Assembly (NCBI GenBank): GCA_003993805.1
Contig: RSEF01000021.1
Span: 920,835-984,834, forward strand
Direction of reading: 5' to 3'
Length of the DNA: 64,000 nucleotides
From: Himantopus leucocephalus
Taxonomy: Eukaryota; Chordata; Aves; Charadriiformes; Recurvirostridae
Positions within the stretch are counted from its first letter, which is position 1. Each line of letters starts with the position of its first letter. The notes beneath the pieces are model-generated. The model was not told where the DNA came from, did no database searches, and worked only from the letters and a program-made list of their open reading frames with translations. The position numbers and the translations under genes were made by a program. Shown in pieces: positions 1 to 13,489 of this stretch.

Positions 1-3000
1 CTACTGTTATGGATATATTTGACCATTTTCAGCTTACACGTATCCATCCTGTTATTAATCACTCATCAGTTCAAGTCTGAAGGTATATTTGGCCTTGTTA
101 AAAAAAAAAAGATCAATCTTATCTCCAATATTTGGAATAACTCGTATTTGTTAACGTGAGCAGGCATGAACGATTAAAAAGTACCTCCTTTGCACAGTTA
201 CCTTGCCTTACAGAACAGTGTTGATAGCTCCCTAATGCACCAAGACAAGCCTTTGAATTTCCTTGGCTTGTATCTGCCCTGTAGAAATTACTAGCTATAG
301 TTTTAATTTGAACTAACTCAGTTTCTTTTGAATAACACTGAAACTGTAACATCTTCAAAAGTGATCAAAGTGCTTCGATCTTTCCAAGTGCCATAATCTA
401 TGCATAACCAGGCCAGACACGCACAGTAACTGGAAACCCATTCTGTGCACGAGTGGCAAACAAGTGTGAGATCCAGAATGTTTCATTACTGCATAGTGTC
501 CATTTTCTTTAGCAAACATTGTTTGATTTTATTTCTGGTTAAGTTTAGATCCTTCAGTCTACAGGAGGCAGGATTGGGCCAACAGTTACAGTGGAAACCA
601 TTGGTGTTTATATCTTCATGACGGACTTTTAACGCCAGTTACTGGAAAACAGTAGCCTCATGAAATATGTACTGCTCGGCTTCAGTAAGAGCACGCTGTG
701 TAAAATACAGAGTTTGTCCTCCTCAATTACATGTCCTCACGGCTCCCTCTTAAGATACTGTTTCTTCAAACAAGCTTATGCATGTTTAAAAATATAAGCA
801 CTGGCTCTCTAGACTCCACTGAAAAAGTAACAAGGTGATTTAGTGAAAGGGCACGTGCCTTACCTCTCTTGATACTCCTAGCTTAAGGCATGGAGGACAT
901 TTTCATAATTCTGTCCATTCACAAGTCGTCACTGAAATATTGAGGCAAGTCACCTTCTGTGAATTCACAAAGGGGTTATTGTTAGAAGCAAGCAAGTTTT
1001 ATGGCAGCAGAATTTGTCTGTGCTTTATTTTTAAAAAATAGTTGATTGAAACAAGTGAAAATTACCTTTTCCTAGAGTATGTAAATATTTAAGTCCATTT
1101 CAGAAGTTGTGCTTAGCATTCCAGAGGGATTTCAGAGAGGCGATTGTGCAACTATCAGTCTTGAGAGCTGAGATTTAGACAGCATTCAGAAAGCTGACAC
1201 AGTAATTACTAGCAGTGGTTTTGGCGTGGGATCTGATTGAGATTGGGCTTCTTAACAAGCCCTGCAAGGGTTGTACGTTATCATAGCAAGTACACTACAT
1301 GTGCTCTCAAACTACAGCAATGCCATCCCCCCCTCCACCCCCCCCCTTCCTGTCTCATTTTTTGTATCATAATCAATGTCTCGCTCATGGTCTTGTCAGA
1401 TCTTGTATGCGTGCTGAGACAGAGTATTATCATTTGCTGACTAATCAGTGTTCTGTATCAGTGATTTTTCAACTTGTGACTTGCATTTGACTTTAAAAAA
1501 AAATACTGAAATGGAACTGCAAACTCCTTCATAGCATCAGCCTTAAGTTCACTAATTCAGTCTCCTTCATTTCTTTTGCAGATTCATTACTAATAGGATG
1601 GGATCTGTGAGGCACCAAAAAAATCACAGATGTTTTATTTGTGAATTGTGTTAACGTGATAGGAATTAATTTTAGAATTGGTGCTATACTTGTACTGTGC
1701 TGCTTAAGTATTTGACAAATGGATTTCTCCCGTCCTCTGCTCCCCCACAGACAATGGTTCTGCTTGCACTCACAGAACTGGAAGGAAAAACTGCTGTGAC
1801 AGGACTAGTAGAGATTTTGAACTCATTTGCTCATCAGAACTACATTATTGCTTCCCAGGGCTGTATATTTATATTTATTTTTACTATAAAAATCTGCAGT
1901 TCCCATTGCTGGGAAGGGTCCAACTTGACTGTGTAATGCAAAAATGTCCAGGGTTAAGCTAGCTTTTAAGGAGATTGTCTGAAAAGGAAGAACATAGTCT
2001 TTACTAAAATTGGGAGGGCTGAAGTAAGTAGGACTAAGACTAATGCTCTTCTGCAGCAGACAGAACACGGGTTTGGCTCTTGTTCGCTTCTTATTAAAGC
2101 TAATAGCCTCCTGTCTAGAGTTCTTCTTAAATGCCTGGCTAAAATACACTGGATATCTGGTAGTGAATAAAAAAATCCCACTTCTGTTGACACAGGGGTG
2201 GTCACTGGTAGTCATGATCAATAAAACCATCATGCTCTTTAAGAGAATGTGATGAGGCCTTGCACATTATAAACATACATACAGTCAGAAGCTATTTTGC
2301 ATATACTGTTTGCTTGGATGATCAATGCTGGACCCAATTCAAATTTGGAAAAGCACAGCAGAGCTGTTCTTTCTCAAACAAGTGTTTATAAAAGGCAAAT
2401 AGTGGTGTTAGATGGCAAATCAATCCTGAGGCACCTGGTTTACAGTCCTGCTTAAGAGTCTGCCCATCCCTCGTGTTGCAAATAAGTATAATGGAGCTTT
2501 CCTCTTAAAGGAAAAGGAGGATTACACATCTGCAGAGAATGCCCATTTTTGAACAGATTTACCATAAGCACAGCTATTACTTGTTTCTGTACCCCATTTT
2601 ATTTCAGTGCCATACTGTGAAGGGGTGTTCTTGACATCTATATTGCACTGATGTAGCCGCCCCTCAATTGTTGGTTGATTAGGTGGAATTTTTTCTTTCG
2701 GGGGGAGAAGGAAGGCAGTTCATGTTAAAGAACTGGTCATATTCTTGATTCTCCAGAGAGACACAAATTACACTGTTCTGGGTGGGTTAGTTTTGTTTTG
2801 TTTTTTAATAGTTTTTTTTTTCTTTTGAACAGCCATATAACACCATATTGTACTTGCTGAATTTAGAATATCTGTGTAGATGAAGCACAGACCCAGAGAA
2901 CATCTCTGCTTATAGTCTTAGACTTAATTTCTCCTGCCTTCAGAATGTTGACTACTTTTACACTGCCCCCTCGATAATCCATTCTGAATTTCTTAAACAT

Positions 3001-3779
3001 AGCCCTGTGAGTCAACTTGTTCCTTAGACTATGATTATTTATTCAATATAAAGCAACTGCCAACACATTTTTTCTGTTGTAAATGGGCCAGATAAGGTAT
3101 TGCTCACACATTCAAAATAAATCTGAATACAGCAGGACAGTTTAAGCTGAGATTATTTCAAATTATTAGATTTCCAATGTGTTTGAAATAGCTAGAAGAC
3201 TTGAGGCTGATTTAAAGTATCTTAAGGCTTAAGTTTGTTAATAGTCACTGCTTTATATAAAAGAAGTTTTGGAATTCTGATTTAAGTAGTCAGTCATTCT
3301 GTTTACTGGAGCAAAGGCCATTTTTTAGGCTGTTGAAGGTAATACTTAAAAACAGACTAGGCTGTTATGCGTTGGCTACACAGGAAACCATAAACTCATT
3401 AGCAAAAAGATACAACTAAAGATAGATGGCTAATAGAAAGTTAAAGAGAATGTTCTGGAAAACTTATTTTGCATGAATAACTGGCAGCTTATGTACAAAA
3501 ACTGAAGTTGTTGATGCACAGTTGCCATGTATCAGTAACTTTACTGAACGATTTTCTTTTTTTTCTACACAGTTTAATTCTGTAAGAGGACTTACCTATT
3601 TTGTACTTCAGTTTTGCTGCCAGACACAAAATAACAAGTTTGGTAAAGTTTTCCTATTGGCAAGTGTTAGGACAGAAGGCCTTTCTACAGAGCTATTTAA
3701 TTCCTTGAAATACTGAAATTTCAGATGAGAGATGAACTCAACAAGTTTTCATTTCTGATATTTGTCCTCTCTTTTGAAG
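1..3779 (+). other. ERRFI1: ERRFI1 intron 1 (probable)
   Basis: This AT-rich stretch lies directly upstream of the first coding exon of ERRFI1. It ends in a good splice acceptor: a pyrimidine run followed by TTGAAG at 3774-3779. In mammals ERRFI1 has a noncoding first exon well upstream, so this is most simply intron 1. There is no CpG-rich segment here, so the promoter and exon 1 probably lie left of the window. The short open frames inside show no family resemblance, and a C-rich run at about 1327-1348 is simple sequence. I see no other feature. Confidence 0.7.
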
Positions 3780-3854
3780 GGAATGAGAACTGCAAGAAAC
3801 CCATCAAGGACTGAATTTCGGGGGTTGTGAGACATCACCAGCGAGCAGTGCACA

Positions 3855-5983
3855 ATGTCAACTGCAGGAGTTGCTGCTCAGGAGATGAGAGTCCCATTAA
3901 AAACGGGATTTCTTCACACTAGTCAAGGCATGGGGAGTCTGAAAACCTGCTGGGGTAGCCACAGTGGATTTGAAAAGTGAGTGAGGCTATAATTTGATCT
4001 ATTTCATCTTCAAGTATATGAGATGAGCGTTAAGAATACTTGCACCAGTATCGACCTATGGTTTACTTACAGCGAAGACTACTTTTTTTTTTTCTAGTAC
4101 TTTCTTTAATGTGGACCCTATAGCAATGGCATATAATTTGAATCCATCAACAGAGCAACATTTGCCACCCATTGGTAAGTATAAAGACTAATACACACGT
4201 GTTTAGGTAGCGTTACGGAAGAAAAAAAAAATCCCTAAGTCTCCACTAAGACACTAAATGCTTTCCCATTCTGGATATAAGGCTGCCCTCTGGTGACGGA
4301 ATGCAAGCATTTCAAGAAAATACTACTATTCAAGCCCAACAACAACAAAATTTAAATAACGTGATCAAGTTAAAACAACCAACCAACCCACCCTTTTTCC
4401 TTGTACTTAGAGGCCTCTGAGTTGCCATTACTCTTCTGACAGAAAAGCCATTTAGGAAAATAGCACATGTTCTGTCGTAGTCCTCTGCTGGGATCTTTGT
4501 AGCTGTAGCTCTGTACTGTTGCTTATGCTTGGGGTCTCTTGAACTAGCTCATTTAACTGGAGCACTGGCCTAAAACAATAAGGTAATCAGCTGCTCTCTT
4601 AACTAAACTCATAAATCCATGACCAGAAAATATCTATAACAGGTAAGTTTTGTTAATGGAGTCATTAAGCAGACATTACTTATTGTTGCATTAGAAGGAA
4701 TTTAATAGTTAAATATGCAGTGGCAAAGTCATGTGCTAGAGCGTTACTTAGAAAAGCATTTCTAAGACTTTCTCACTTTTTCAGGCCACTCTTCCAACCA
4801 TGCTTCCACGAATGACCTCAGCTTTGCTGAAAGTTGTATCCAAGTCCCATCTCAGAAATCCAGTCCACCTCCTGTAACTCCCAAAAATGAACAGCTGATT
4901 TCAAGATACGAAGACCATCTCGTTCCTGGCTTTAGTAAACTGTCGTTAACCATGGGCTGTGTTTCTGAAGAAACACTTCCTCACATGCCAATAAAAAATG
5001 GGCCAATTCAGTTTCTGTCTGCATCTTCCAATGACCGTAGCTCCAGACCGCTACCCCCTCTGCCTATTGCTGAAGACCTTACTCCAGATGAGGTTGACAA
5101 AGAGGTAGAATTCCTGACTAGCTCAGATACTGACTTTTTGTTAGAAGATTATGAACTTCCTCCTTTTAAATCCAGTGCTCCAAGCCGGCGGAGCTTTAGG
5201 GGCTGTGGACAAATCAACTATGCATACTTTGATACTCCAGCAGGACCAAAACCAGAAGATGCCAACCCTACGCAAAGCCTAAATGGATACATATCCAGTA
5301 TTTATCCTCCTCCACAGCAGCTGCATCGACGTTTGCGAAGGTCCCATTCTGGGCCAGCTGGATCTCTTAATAAACCAGTAGTAAGACTATCTGGACACTT
5401 AAACAGGTCTTCTCCAAATTCTGATGAAGATAAACCAGAGATTCCACCAAGGGTTCCCATACCTCCACGGGCGCTCAAACCAGATTACAGAAGGTGGTCA
5501 GCAGAAGTTGCTTCTAGCGCGTACAGTGATGAAGACAGGCCTCCGAAAGTGCCCCCAAGAGAACCTTTGTCACGCAGCAATTCCCGTACGCCGAGTCCCA
5601 AAAGCCTGCCATCATACCTCAATGGGGTTATGCCCCCCACCCAGAGTTTTGCCCCTGATCCTAAGTATGTCAGCAGCAAAGCTCTACAAAGACAAAATAG
5701 TGAAGGATCTTCCAACAGGGTCCCTTGCATTCTTCCGATTATTGAAAACGGTAAGAAGGCCAGTTCAACTCACTACTATCTGCTGCCTGAAAGGCCTCCG
5801 TATTTGGACAAGTATGAGAAATTCTTCAGAGAAGCAGAAGAAAGTAGCTCTAACACAGACATTCAGTCCTGGTCTGGTGACTGCACAGCCACTTCAGCCC
5901 CAACAAAACTGGACTCAAAACCTAGAATGGACATTGCTGGTCATCTGAAACGAAAACACCTGTCTTATGTGGTTTCCCCGTAG
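3855..5983 (+). CDS. ERRFI1: ERRFI1 / MIG6, ERBB receptor feedback inhibitor 1 (complete CDS, 3 coding exons)
   Basis: Coding exons are 3855-3976, 4098-4174 and 4785-5983; introns start GTGAGT and GTAAGT and end in AG. They join in frame to 465 residues (human about 462). The product is a cytoplasmic, growth-factor-induced adaptor that binds and inhibits EGFR-family kinases. The N-terminus [19 protein letters not shown] starts the CRIB-like segment (about residues 1-40). A proline motif PLPPLP lies near 155, a 14-3-3-type RRSHSGP near 251-257, and SH3-binding PPRVPIPPR and PPKVPPREP near 287-327. The ErbB-binding region covers about 336-418: segment 1 includes [13 protein letters not shown], and segment 2 includes the adjacent tyrosines 397-398 in [20 protein letters not shown]. 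The protein ends LSYVVSP, as in mammals. The most divergent part is residues 60-150. The start is fixed by the conserved N-terminus; the Met at 4952 is internal (residue 123). Confidence 0.97.
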
Positions 5984-7345
5984 TCTCTGGGAGCGCAGTC
6001 TCTGCTCAGTTATTCAGGATGGAGCTGAACTTTATTTGTGTTACAAAGTTCTTAAGGTTCTCAGATAATGAAGTAGGACCAGTTTGTCCTCCGAGAACTG
6101 GAAAGTGGATGATAAAGTCCTCTTATGCTGCATATCTCTGATATGTTTCTTAAGACTGTTTTTTGTCTTGGTATGTATAGTTGAAAACCTACAAAGATTC
6201 CACAGAAACATATGGAGGGATAGTAGTCACAGTTGGCCAGTTATATGCTACCTAGGTGAACATATTTGGTAGTCATGTTATCATTAAAAAAAAAAAAATC
6301 TAGCTTTGCTTACGAGTAACTTATAAAGCTGACAACAGAACAAAAAAATGTGGTAGTTTTTCTATCAGGCATTTCCAAAACTTCTTTCACACAGTAACTC
6401 TGCTGAGAACAGACTCCATCCTCTTTGACTAGGATATGCCAACCTGGTGAGAAGGTAACTGCAAGATCTGATATCCACTCCAAGAATTGGCAAGCATATT
6501 GGAAGTGCATTTTGAAAGATGAATCTATTTTACAGCTTAATTTGACACTAGCAGACTTCTAAAGTGAGTTAGGTTTTGTGGATTCTTTCAGTTGCTAGAC
6601 ACGCTTGGCTCAATTTTGCAGTTTTTCCTAGGAGAGACTTGGACCAGTTATTGCTAAGATGCTACTGCTCTTTTTCTTCTGGATCCTAGAAACGTGTGAA
6701 AGTGTCCTGAAAGTGGCAGAGGATATGAGCAGCTATACGGTTGCTATTAAGTAGGCAGTAACAACTACATGCTCACCTAGAGTCTGAAATCCTGATTGTA
6801 TTAAATACAGAAACACAGCACAAGCTGGTCTTGTGTTATGGTTTCTATTCAGTATTTTAGGGAGGAGGAGGGTATGAGGAAAAAAGATGATTCCATTTAT
6901 GAACAGTGTCAGTCCCATCTCTCGCTGCTTCAGATGCTGCTTCTTGCTGTTTAATTTTTCCTCATTGTGCCTCAGCGATACACTAAAGTTCATTGAGGTG
7001 CCACATTTGTGCATTAGCAGTTTCTTATGCTCGTGATTACATTTATCCTCTTACAGATAAGCACAAGAGAAAGGGTGCTCATTAATGGAGGTACAGAAGA
7101 TGAATGTGTTCCTCCTAACAGAAATAAACAAGCTGTTTACAGTTTAAACTGCTGAATGAGATGTTTGAGCTATTTTAAAGCTTACTTTTTATTTGTTTTA
7201 GTACAAACTAAATGAAGGTGAAATACATGCTATAGAAATGCACTGATATTTCTGCATCATGTACAGTATTGAATAAAAAAATTCACTTTGTATTTTGAAT
7301 ATTGTCATGTCTTGAGTTTAATAAAGTTATAAAATACTTATTTAT
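5984..7345 (+). other. ERRFI1: ERRFI1 3' untranslated region
   Basis: Sequence after the stop codon is AT-rich, lacks coding potential and carries two canonical poly(A) signals about 1.3 kb downstream. That length fits the roughly 1.5 kb 3' UTR known for mammalian ERRFI1. Several ATTTA pentamers occur, which suits an immediate-early mRNA with fast turnover (inference). The exact end is estimated from the last signal. Confidence 0.75.
7320..7325 (+). promoter_or_regulatory. ERRFI1: ERRFI1 polyadenylation signal AATAAA
   Basis: This is a canonical AATAAA hexamer; a second copy sits about 48 bases upstream at 7272-7277. A T-rich stretch follows within 40 bases, as expected of the downstream element. 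A third AATAAA near 7580 could serve as a minor distal site. Confidence 0.65.
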
Positions 7346-10300
7346 GATACATTTTGTTTTTTGCTTTATTGAGTAGTGTACGCAATTGTGCATTTGAGTT
7401 CTGCACTTACTGGAAGGTTCAAAGTGAATAATGTTAAATGTGCAACAAATGTTGAATTCAGCTTGCATTTAATTAAAATTAAGATTTCTGCAGTAGTGTT
7501 CAATAACTCACATTGCACATCATCAATTTTAATTCCTTCTTACTACCTGGTAGCATGGTGTCTATAGTTTTGTGCTGACAATAAAACATCCTGTAAGATT
7601 TAAGTTATTGGCCTACCATCATTAATAACCTTTGTTATTTCTAGAGTCACCCATAGCATGTTAGGCACCATTGTACAGAAAAGAGAGGGCAGTAGCGTTC
7701 CTGTCTTCCATTTCTCACCTGTTAAAAAACAACTAAATTGTACATTAAGGGTGACTGAAGAGGAGCTACTCATATTCTGAGGGTAAAAAAAATCTTGAGC
7801 ATAGCATGGTAATTTTTTTTTTCTTCTTAAGAGGAGAAAGAAATTGCAAATAGTCATCACAAAGCAAGTATATTTAACTGTAGTATGTGAACCATGGATA
7901 AGGTTTTTGAAGATACAAAGCATCACACAACTTTGATCTTTTAGCTGTGCATGCAGGTAAACACTTGCCTTGATCTAGCAGTCTGAAGTCCTCGCATTTT
8001 CTGTGAATGAGCGTATTTCAGAATAAAGCAGATTACCATCCTTGGAATTATACTTGATGGAAAAAGATGTAGTTTTTCAGTAATGCCTAATTACTTGGCT
8101 TTTATAGCTGGGGAGATTGCTTCATTTATGTAAGTGCTTAAAAACCTACTGCTGTGCTGTAACACTGCTGAGAACCCACACAGACTGGCCTCCAAAACAT
8201 AAACGAATTACCTAATCCTGTGCAAGGCTGTTGACTATAATATTTGTCCTACTGAAAGCTCTGCTTCCCCTTCACCCCCTAGCTTTTTCTAAGGTGGAAA
8301 AAGTCAAATTAGTACTTGAAACCTTCCCCTTAAATCTCAACAGCTTTAACCCAAGGACCCCAAAATATCATACCTTCTCAGTTACACGACCCCTGCTGCA
8401 ACAAACAGATCAACACTGCAAGGCTGCAGCTCGTTCCTTGTCAATTGAGAGACTTAACACTGACTCAGCAGTTATCATTTCAGTAGAACCCAGTCTGAAA
8501 CCAAGCAACTGCCCTACAAATCTCTCCTAGCTTTTGCCTCTGGGTCCCACTCCATTCCCAATACCTGGAACCCCCCTTTTAGCCTAGGTTCCTGTGATGG
8601 AACAGACTGCTCTTTTCTCCTTACCTGGAAGCACCTGAATTCCCCATAGCTTCAAGTCTCAGTTCTGCACTTAATAGCGTTTAGTCCCAAATTAGTAGCA
8701 AAGCCACTCTTGGACGGGAAAAAGAAGAAAGCTTCCCCATCCAGATACCCCATAGTAAGCGTCTTCCTGGCTTTCCGTGGGATTGTCTTGGCTTAAAGCA
8801 TTTGGGGAAGAGCCACATGGCGAGCGTGCACCCTTGGAAGCAAACCCCTCTTGACAGGGAGGCCAGCCCAGGCACTCCGTGTCCTTGCATGCGTAAGGCA
8901 TCGCGCTTGGATGAAGTGGAACTGTGAGCCTGAGCCATCATGCTTGCCGCCAGGTCTCGTTCACTGTTCTCGCTGTGAATACAGGGATGGGATAAGCTTT
9001 CTGTCCCAACTCACTGCACTTCACGCCGGCCTGATGCTTTGCTTAGTGTTTGCACAAGGCCAAAGAGACTTCTAAAGTGACTTAACAGCTGAACACGTCT
9101 TTGGTTTAAAATAGGGTATTTGTTACAGTTTCCCCAGCCCCACACCCCAGCACTTATTTTCACTTCTGTTAGCAGTGGAAGTTCCCCAGTCATTGGGCTA
9201 AAACCTTTTCTGCTACTGTAGCAGCAAGGCATTTTTTTACTTCCTCAGAGTAAGACTTCTGAGTACAAACTGTTTTCACATTTACAGTGCTGAAAAGTTT
9301 AAAAACCTATAAACTTGTGCTTTTTAATGGTCTTGCATAACCTTTTCTGAAATTCCAAAAAAGTGTAAGACTTAACATAACCTCCATTATAGTTTTTCTC
9401 CTAGGGAGGGGGGAAAAAAAAAAAAAAANAAAAAAAAAAAAAAAAAAAAAAAAAGCATTGCATACTCCTTTCCTGAAAGTATTGGTAGTATCCACTCAGT
9501 CCTGAGTATTAAAAAAAAATTAATTAAAATTAACTTTGTAGCGATGCTATCTGTCCTAATGTGTGTCAGCTGAGTAACAGCACAGTGTTAAGTCTCATTC
9601 CAGAACTTAAATGATGAACTTCAGTGCAACTGTAGCTGAAGTGAAACAGACTGAACCTGAATTGCAAATAGTGACTGGAACTGTTAGGCTACGAGCGAGA
9701 CATTCAAGTAGGTTACAGATCTCACGTGCCTCTTCAGTATGAGGAAAGTCATTTATAGGCAAGTCTTACAGTATTTAAGTCACTTGGCCATTTTCCCCTT
9801 TAAAAATCCAAAGTAATAAGGTTTCACTGAGGACTTGGTCCACAGTTCAGTGGCTCTCTCTGGGTGATGATGAGGGGGCCACTGACAAAGGCGGGTAGAA
9901 GCTTTGCTTGTATATTCTTAGACACAGATTCCTGTGCTTTGGGGGACAAAGTCTGCATGATCCAAAAACTGTATTTCGTTTTCCAAGTGAGTAATTAAGG
10001 ATGTAGAGCTGTGGGGGAAGCTTTGCCGGTTCTGGCCAGAAGAGATTTCTCTGCTCATCCCCTGACACGTGATAAGGCTTGTCAGGACACAACATGCTCT
10101 TGCAACAGCCCCATCACATGTTTGAATATTTAGAGCTTGGGCTCACCTGGGCAAGGCCTGACAGCTTGCCTCTGAGGAGAAAGCCCCTTGCCAGATAGAT
10201 TTGACTGGAATAATCACACTTCAAAGCAGTTATGACTTGATACACTGAAGTCTGAAGAGTCAAGGAATTTGTGTTAAAGCAAGGAAGAAACATGTGCAAC

Positions 10301-13300
10301 TAAGGAAAGGCATCGCTTCCCACAGCCTGCTGATTCAAGAAATGGGCTACACATACCGCTTGCCCCCCCAGCGGCACGGTTGTGACCACCCAGACATGTC
10401 AGCGAGGACCTGCGGGTCCCCGTGGCAAGGGGCAAAGGGAGTTGCACCGCAGCAAATGGGAGGGCTGGATGCAGAGCAGCCCCATGGTGATCCCGTGATC
10501 ACTGAGCAGACCTCAGTGAGATGCGGCTGGCAGCGAAGTTGGTGAGAAGGGGTGTGCGTGGGGGGGGTTGACCTCTCCCCGAGGCTCAAAACTGTCACTA
10601 CCACTAGCAAAAGCACACCGTAAGTAACCAGTGGCTGCAAGAAGCACCTCTCGTATCCACCCTGTGTAAGGGTCAGTGTTGCCTGGTGCTGCTAGGTGAA
10701 ACACCCCCCACTTGGTGAGTTCCAGCTGAGCAAAGCAACCCAGAGGAGCTGAGTCTAGCTGGTAGCTCAAGGGTAGGACGTTTGCCTCAAGATATCTTTT
10801 CCTGAAAGGAAGAGGCTGTGTTAGTACCTGGTGACTTGAAAAACCCATTAGCTTAACTTCTCCACCGTGTTCACTTGCTCTTAAACAGATGTCAGGAAAT
10901 AATACACAGCTGTAGTGGGAGGTCATTTAAAAACCTCTCGATCATCAGTTTCTCTTGCATCATAAGAGATAAATCAAAACAGAAAATAAACCTGATTTGG
11001 AAGCATGCTGATTGACAACCTAATTAAATTCTGCAGTCATTTAAAATTACTGATCATCATTGTTGCTGTCATTCATTTTCATTCACTCCCAGGCTGCAAC
11101 AGGCACAATTGCTGCTGTACTGAAACTGCAGAAGTGCTCTCACTGCGATTGCATTTCCTCTTGCTGCAGCCTTGGTTTTGTGTTTAAACAGTCTGAGCGA
11201 AGCGGCAGGTTTGACATGATAAAGGAAAGCATCCATCTAGTCCAGGACAAAGACACCAATTTTGTAACGGCAGTTATTACAGTAGGGAGTAGTTGCTGAT
11301 GGTGTTCAAACCGAGTATTGTCAGGAATTCAGGGTTAAGATGATGACCAGATCAGTCATGGAATTCCCACCCTTCAAACTCATGATTACAGACTGCAGCC
11401 CTTAAACACTTTTAATAGTATTACAAGCTGTATGTTAAAGACATACTCTCTAGATTACTCTCAAGAAGGGAATTTGAGATGGAGGTAACAAGATGCAATA
11501 ATTTCATCTGCGTGTAGGGTCTCTGCAGTTGGGTAACCTATTGATTTTTTGTGTGTGTGTTGAAGGTTCCTGGGGTAAACTTTCTGATTTTTTTTTTAAA
11601 GCAGCCTGATCTTTTCTGTTCTTGATAGCTTGCTTTCCAAAGCAGGTTATATTCATTTAAAACTGAAAACCTACAGCATATTTTCTGTTTCTCATAGCTC
11701 CTTGGCACTGAAAATCTAGCACATGAAGTTTAATTATACTTATTAATATTTGTTAAATAGTGCTGCAGAGATTTCTGGCTGCTGAGGTTGTGATTAGCAT
11801 TTGTAAGCTGAAAGAGGTGTTACCCCCACCCATCCTGCATTGTAATTCAGGCCTTGCATAATCCCCACCCAAATGCCTATTTTCATCCACACAGCTCATT
11901 ATTTTTTCTGAATCATATATGGAAGCCACACCCGTGATTGCTCATAGACTGTTGCTATATTATTTATATATTGGTGTGCACCTTGATCCCATTTGCGGTT
12001 AATTTTGGAAAAGCTGTTAGGTATTCCAGATTTCAAGTGGCATGCCACTGAAACATGGGAACCATTACTGCTATTCATTTCCTTACAAAGTGATTCAGAG
12101 GAAGAGATGCTTCTATGTTTACAACCTACAGCTTCTTGCTGAAGATTAAAACTGTCGCCCACAAATTGTTAGCATGTGAAAGCCGCAAAGGAAGAACAGT
12201 GCAAATATACCGCCATGAGACACCAGAGAAAAAAACATGCCAGATTACCCCACCATTACCACCCTGAATCTGATCAAGGACGCTAACCACTGCACATCGA
12301 GCCATCGTGATAAAATACTAAGAGGCCTTCCATGTACAAAGTCTTTGGACGAAGCATAGGATCATCAGGCCTGACCCCGAAGAATGCCCGCCACCTACCC
12401 AGGTGACGGAGTCATGACCCAGAGTCATGTTCCTGTTACCCAAAATATTTATTTTACCTTTGTTAACAGGTTTATTATGCTCACAACAACTTCAAGGGCA
12501 GGGTCAGCACTACTGAGTACCCTTCTGAAGGCAACTGGAACATAGCACCAGCCCTGTACACTTCGCAGTCCGTAGGCATAATGCTCTCAGGGAACTTAGG
12601 AGCTCCAGGAGAGTTCATGCTAAGGACCACATCAGCTCATGCCACGCTGAGTCCAACTGTCACATGGCAAGGTGCAAGGGAGACACAAGCAACCAGCAAG
12701 TGGACCTTTGCAAGGTTACTCATTGCGTTGCAATCCCTGTGTTGTCATTTACTGGCTGTTAAGCAAGGTCCAGAGGAAACTCAAGGCTCCAACCATATTA
12801 GGTTGCACTTGGTGACTTCATTTGTCATCTATCATGTTGACAAGTTATTCAAGAAAAGTTTTCCTGCATCCTGGTTGCACGCCCCTGCACTCAGCGCTTA
12901 AGCAATTTGAACTGGGATTGTGCTCTTATGATGCAGAATCTACGTTGCTCCGGCGCAGTGATAGGCACATGGCAATGCAGATGCCTCTAACAACTCAGGG
13001 TGGAGATGAGATTACGTTGCACACCCTGACACATTCTGTTGCTCATGGAATTAAAATAACCTGAACTGCTTTTGCTGGGGGGAGGGAGGGCTGTCTTCTC
13101 ACAGAGTATCTTCTCATCATGCTGAAAAAAACCCGATGAACTGAAGTGATCGCTTCATTAAAAGCCACATGGACAGACAGCCCTGTCCGAGACACACACT
13201 TTTAAAAATGGATAGCAGTGAGGGAGCCAGGGAGCTCCTGCCTTATACAGAGGCTAATGGTCAACCAGCATGGGGCTCTGAAGATGAAGGGTTAGCCTGA

Positions 13301-13489
13301 AGGAAGGATGGACTGTTTAGCTCCTAGCTTCAAATTAAATGGTTTAATGCTAGTGTTTTGTTAAAGACTGACAGCCTAAACACAGATGTCTTCAGGGGTG
13401 AGGAGACCACATTATGCCATTTTCTTCTATAGGTTCTATCAGTCATACAATGCCCTGTGCTGGAGGCAACGCACAACAGCGTTATTTGG
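7346..13489. other. Intergenic DNA between ERRFI1 and the CpG island
   Basis: No exon, RNA gene or recognisable repeat family could be identified. Open frames are short, start at arbitrary Met codons and have no family-like motifs. Base composition is AT-rich apart from a mildly GC-rich patch near 10.3-10.9 kb. It contains one interrupted poly(A) run, listed separately. Confidence 0.55.
9414..9454 (+). repeat. Poly(A) run with one unresolved base
   Basis: A 41-base adenine run follows a short G run and contains a single N at 9429. It could be a homopolymer expansion or an old retroposon tail. No retroposon body is visible to its left, so its origin is open. The N probably marks disagreement between reads. 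Confidence 0.8.

Noticed and set aside
1327..1348. C-rich tract that could be a structured or G-quadruplex element on the - strand
   Set aside because: It is a short simple-sequence tract with no conserved partner or gene context; too weak to call.
1823..2233. A 136-codon - strand open frame in ERRFI1 intron 1
   Set aside because: Two overlapping frames of similar quality, no motifs, and an intronic location; treated as chance.
10513..10926. A 137-codon - strand open frame in a GC-richer patch
   Set aside because: No family motifs are present, and overlapping frames exist on the other strand.
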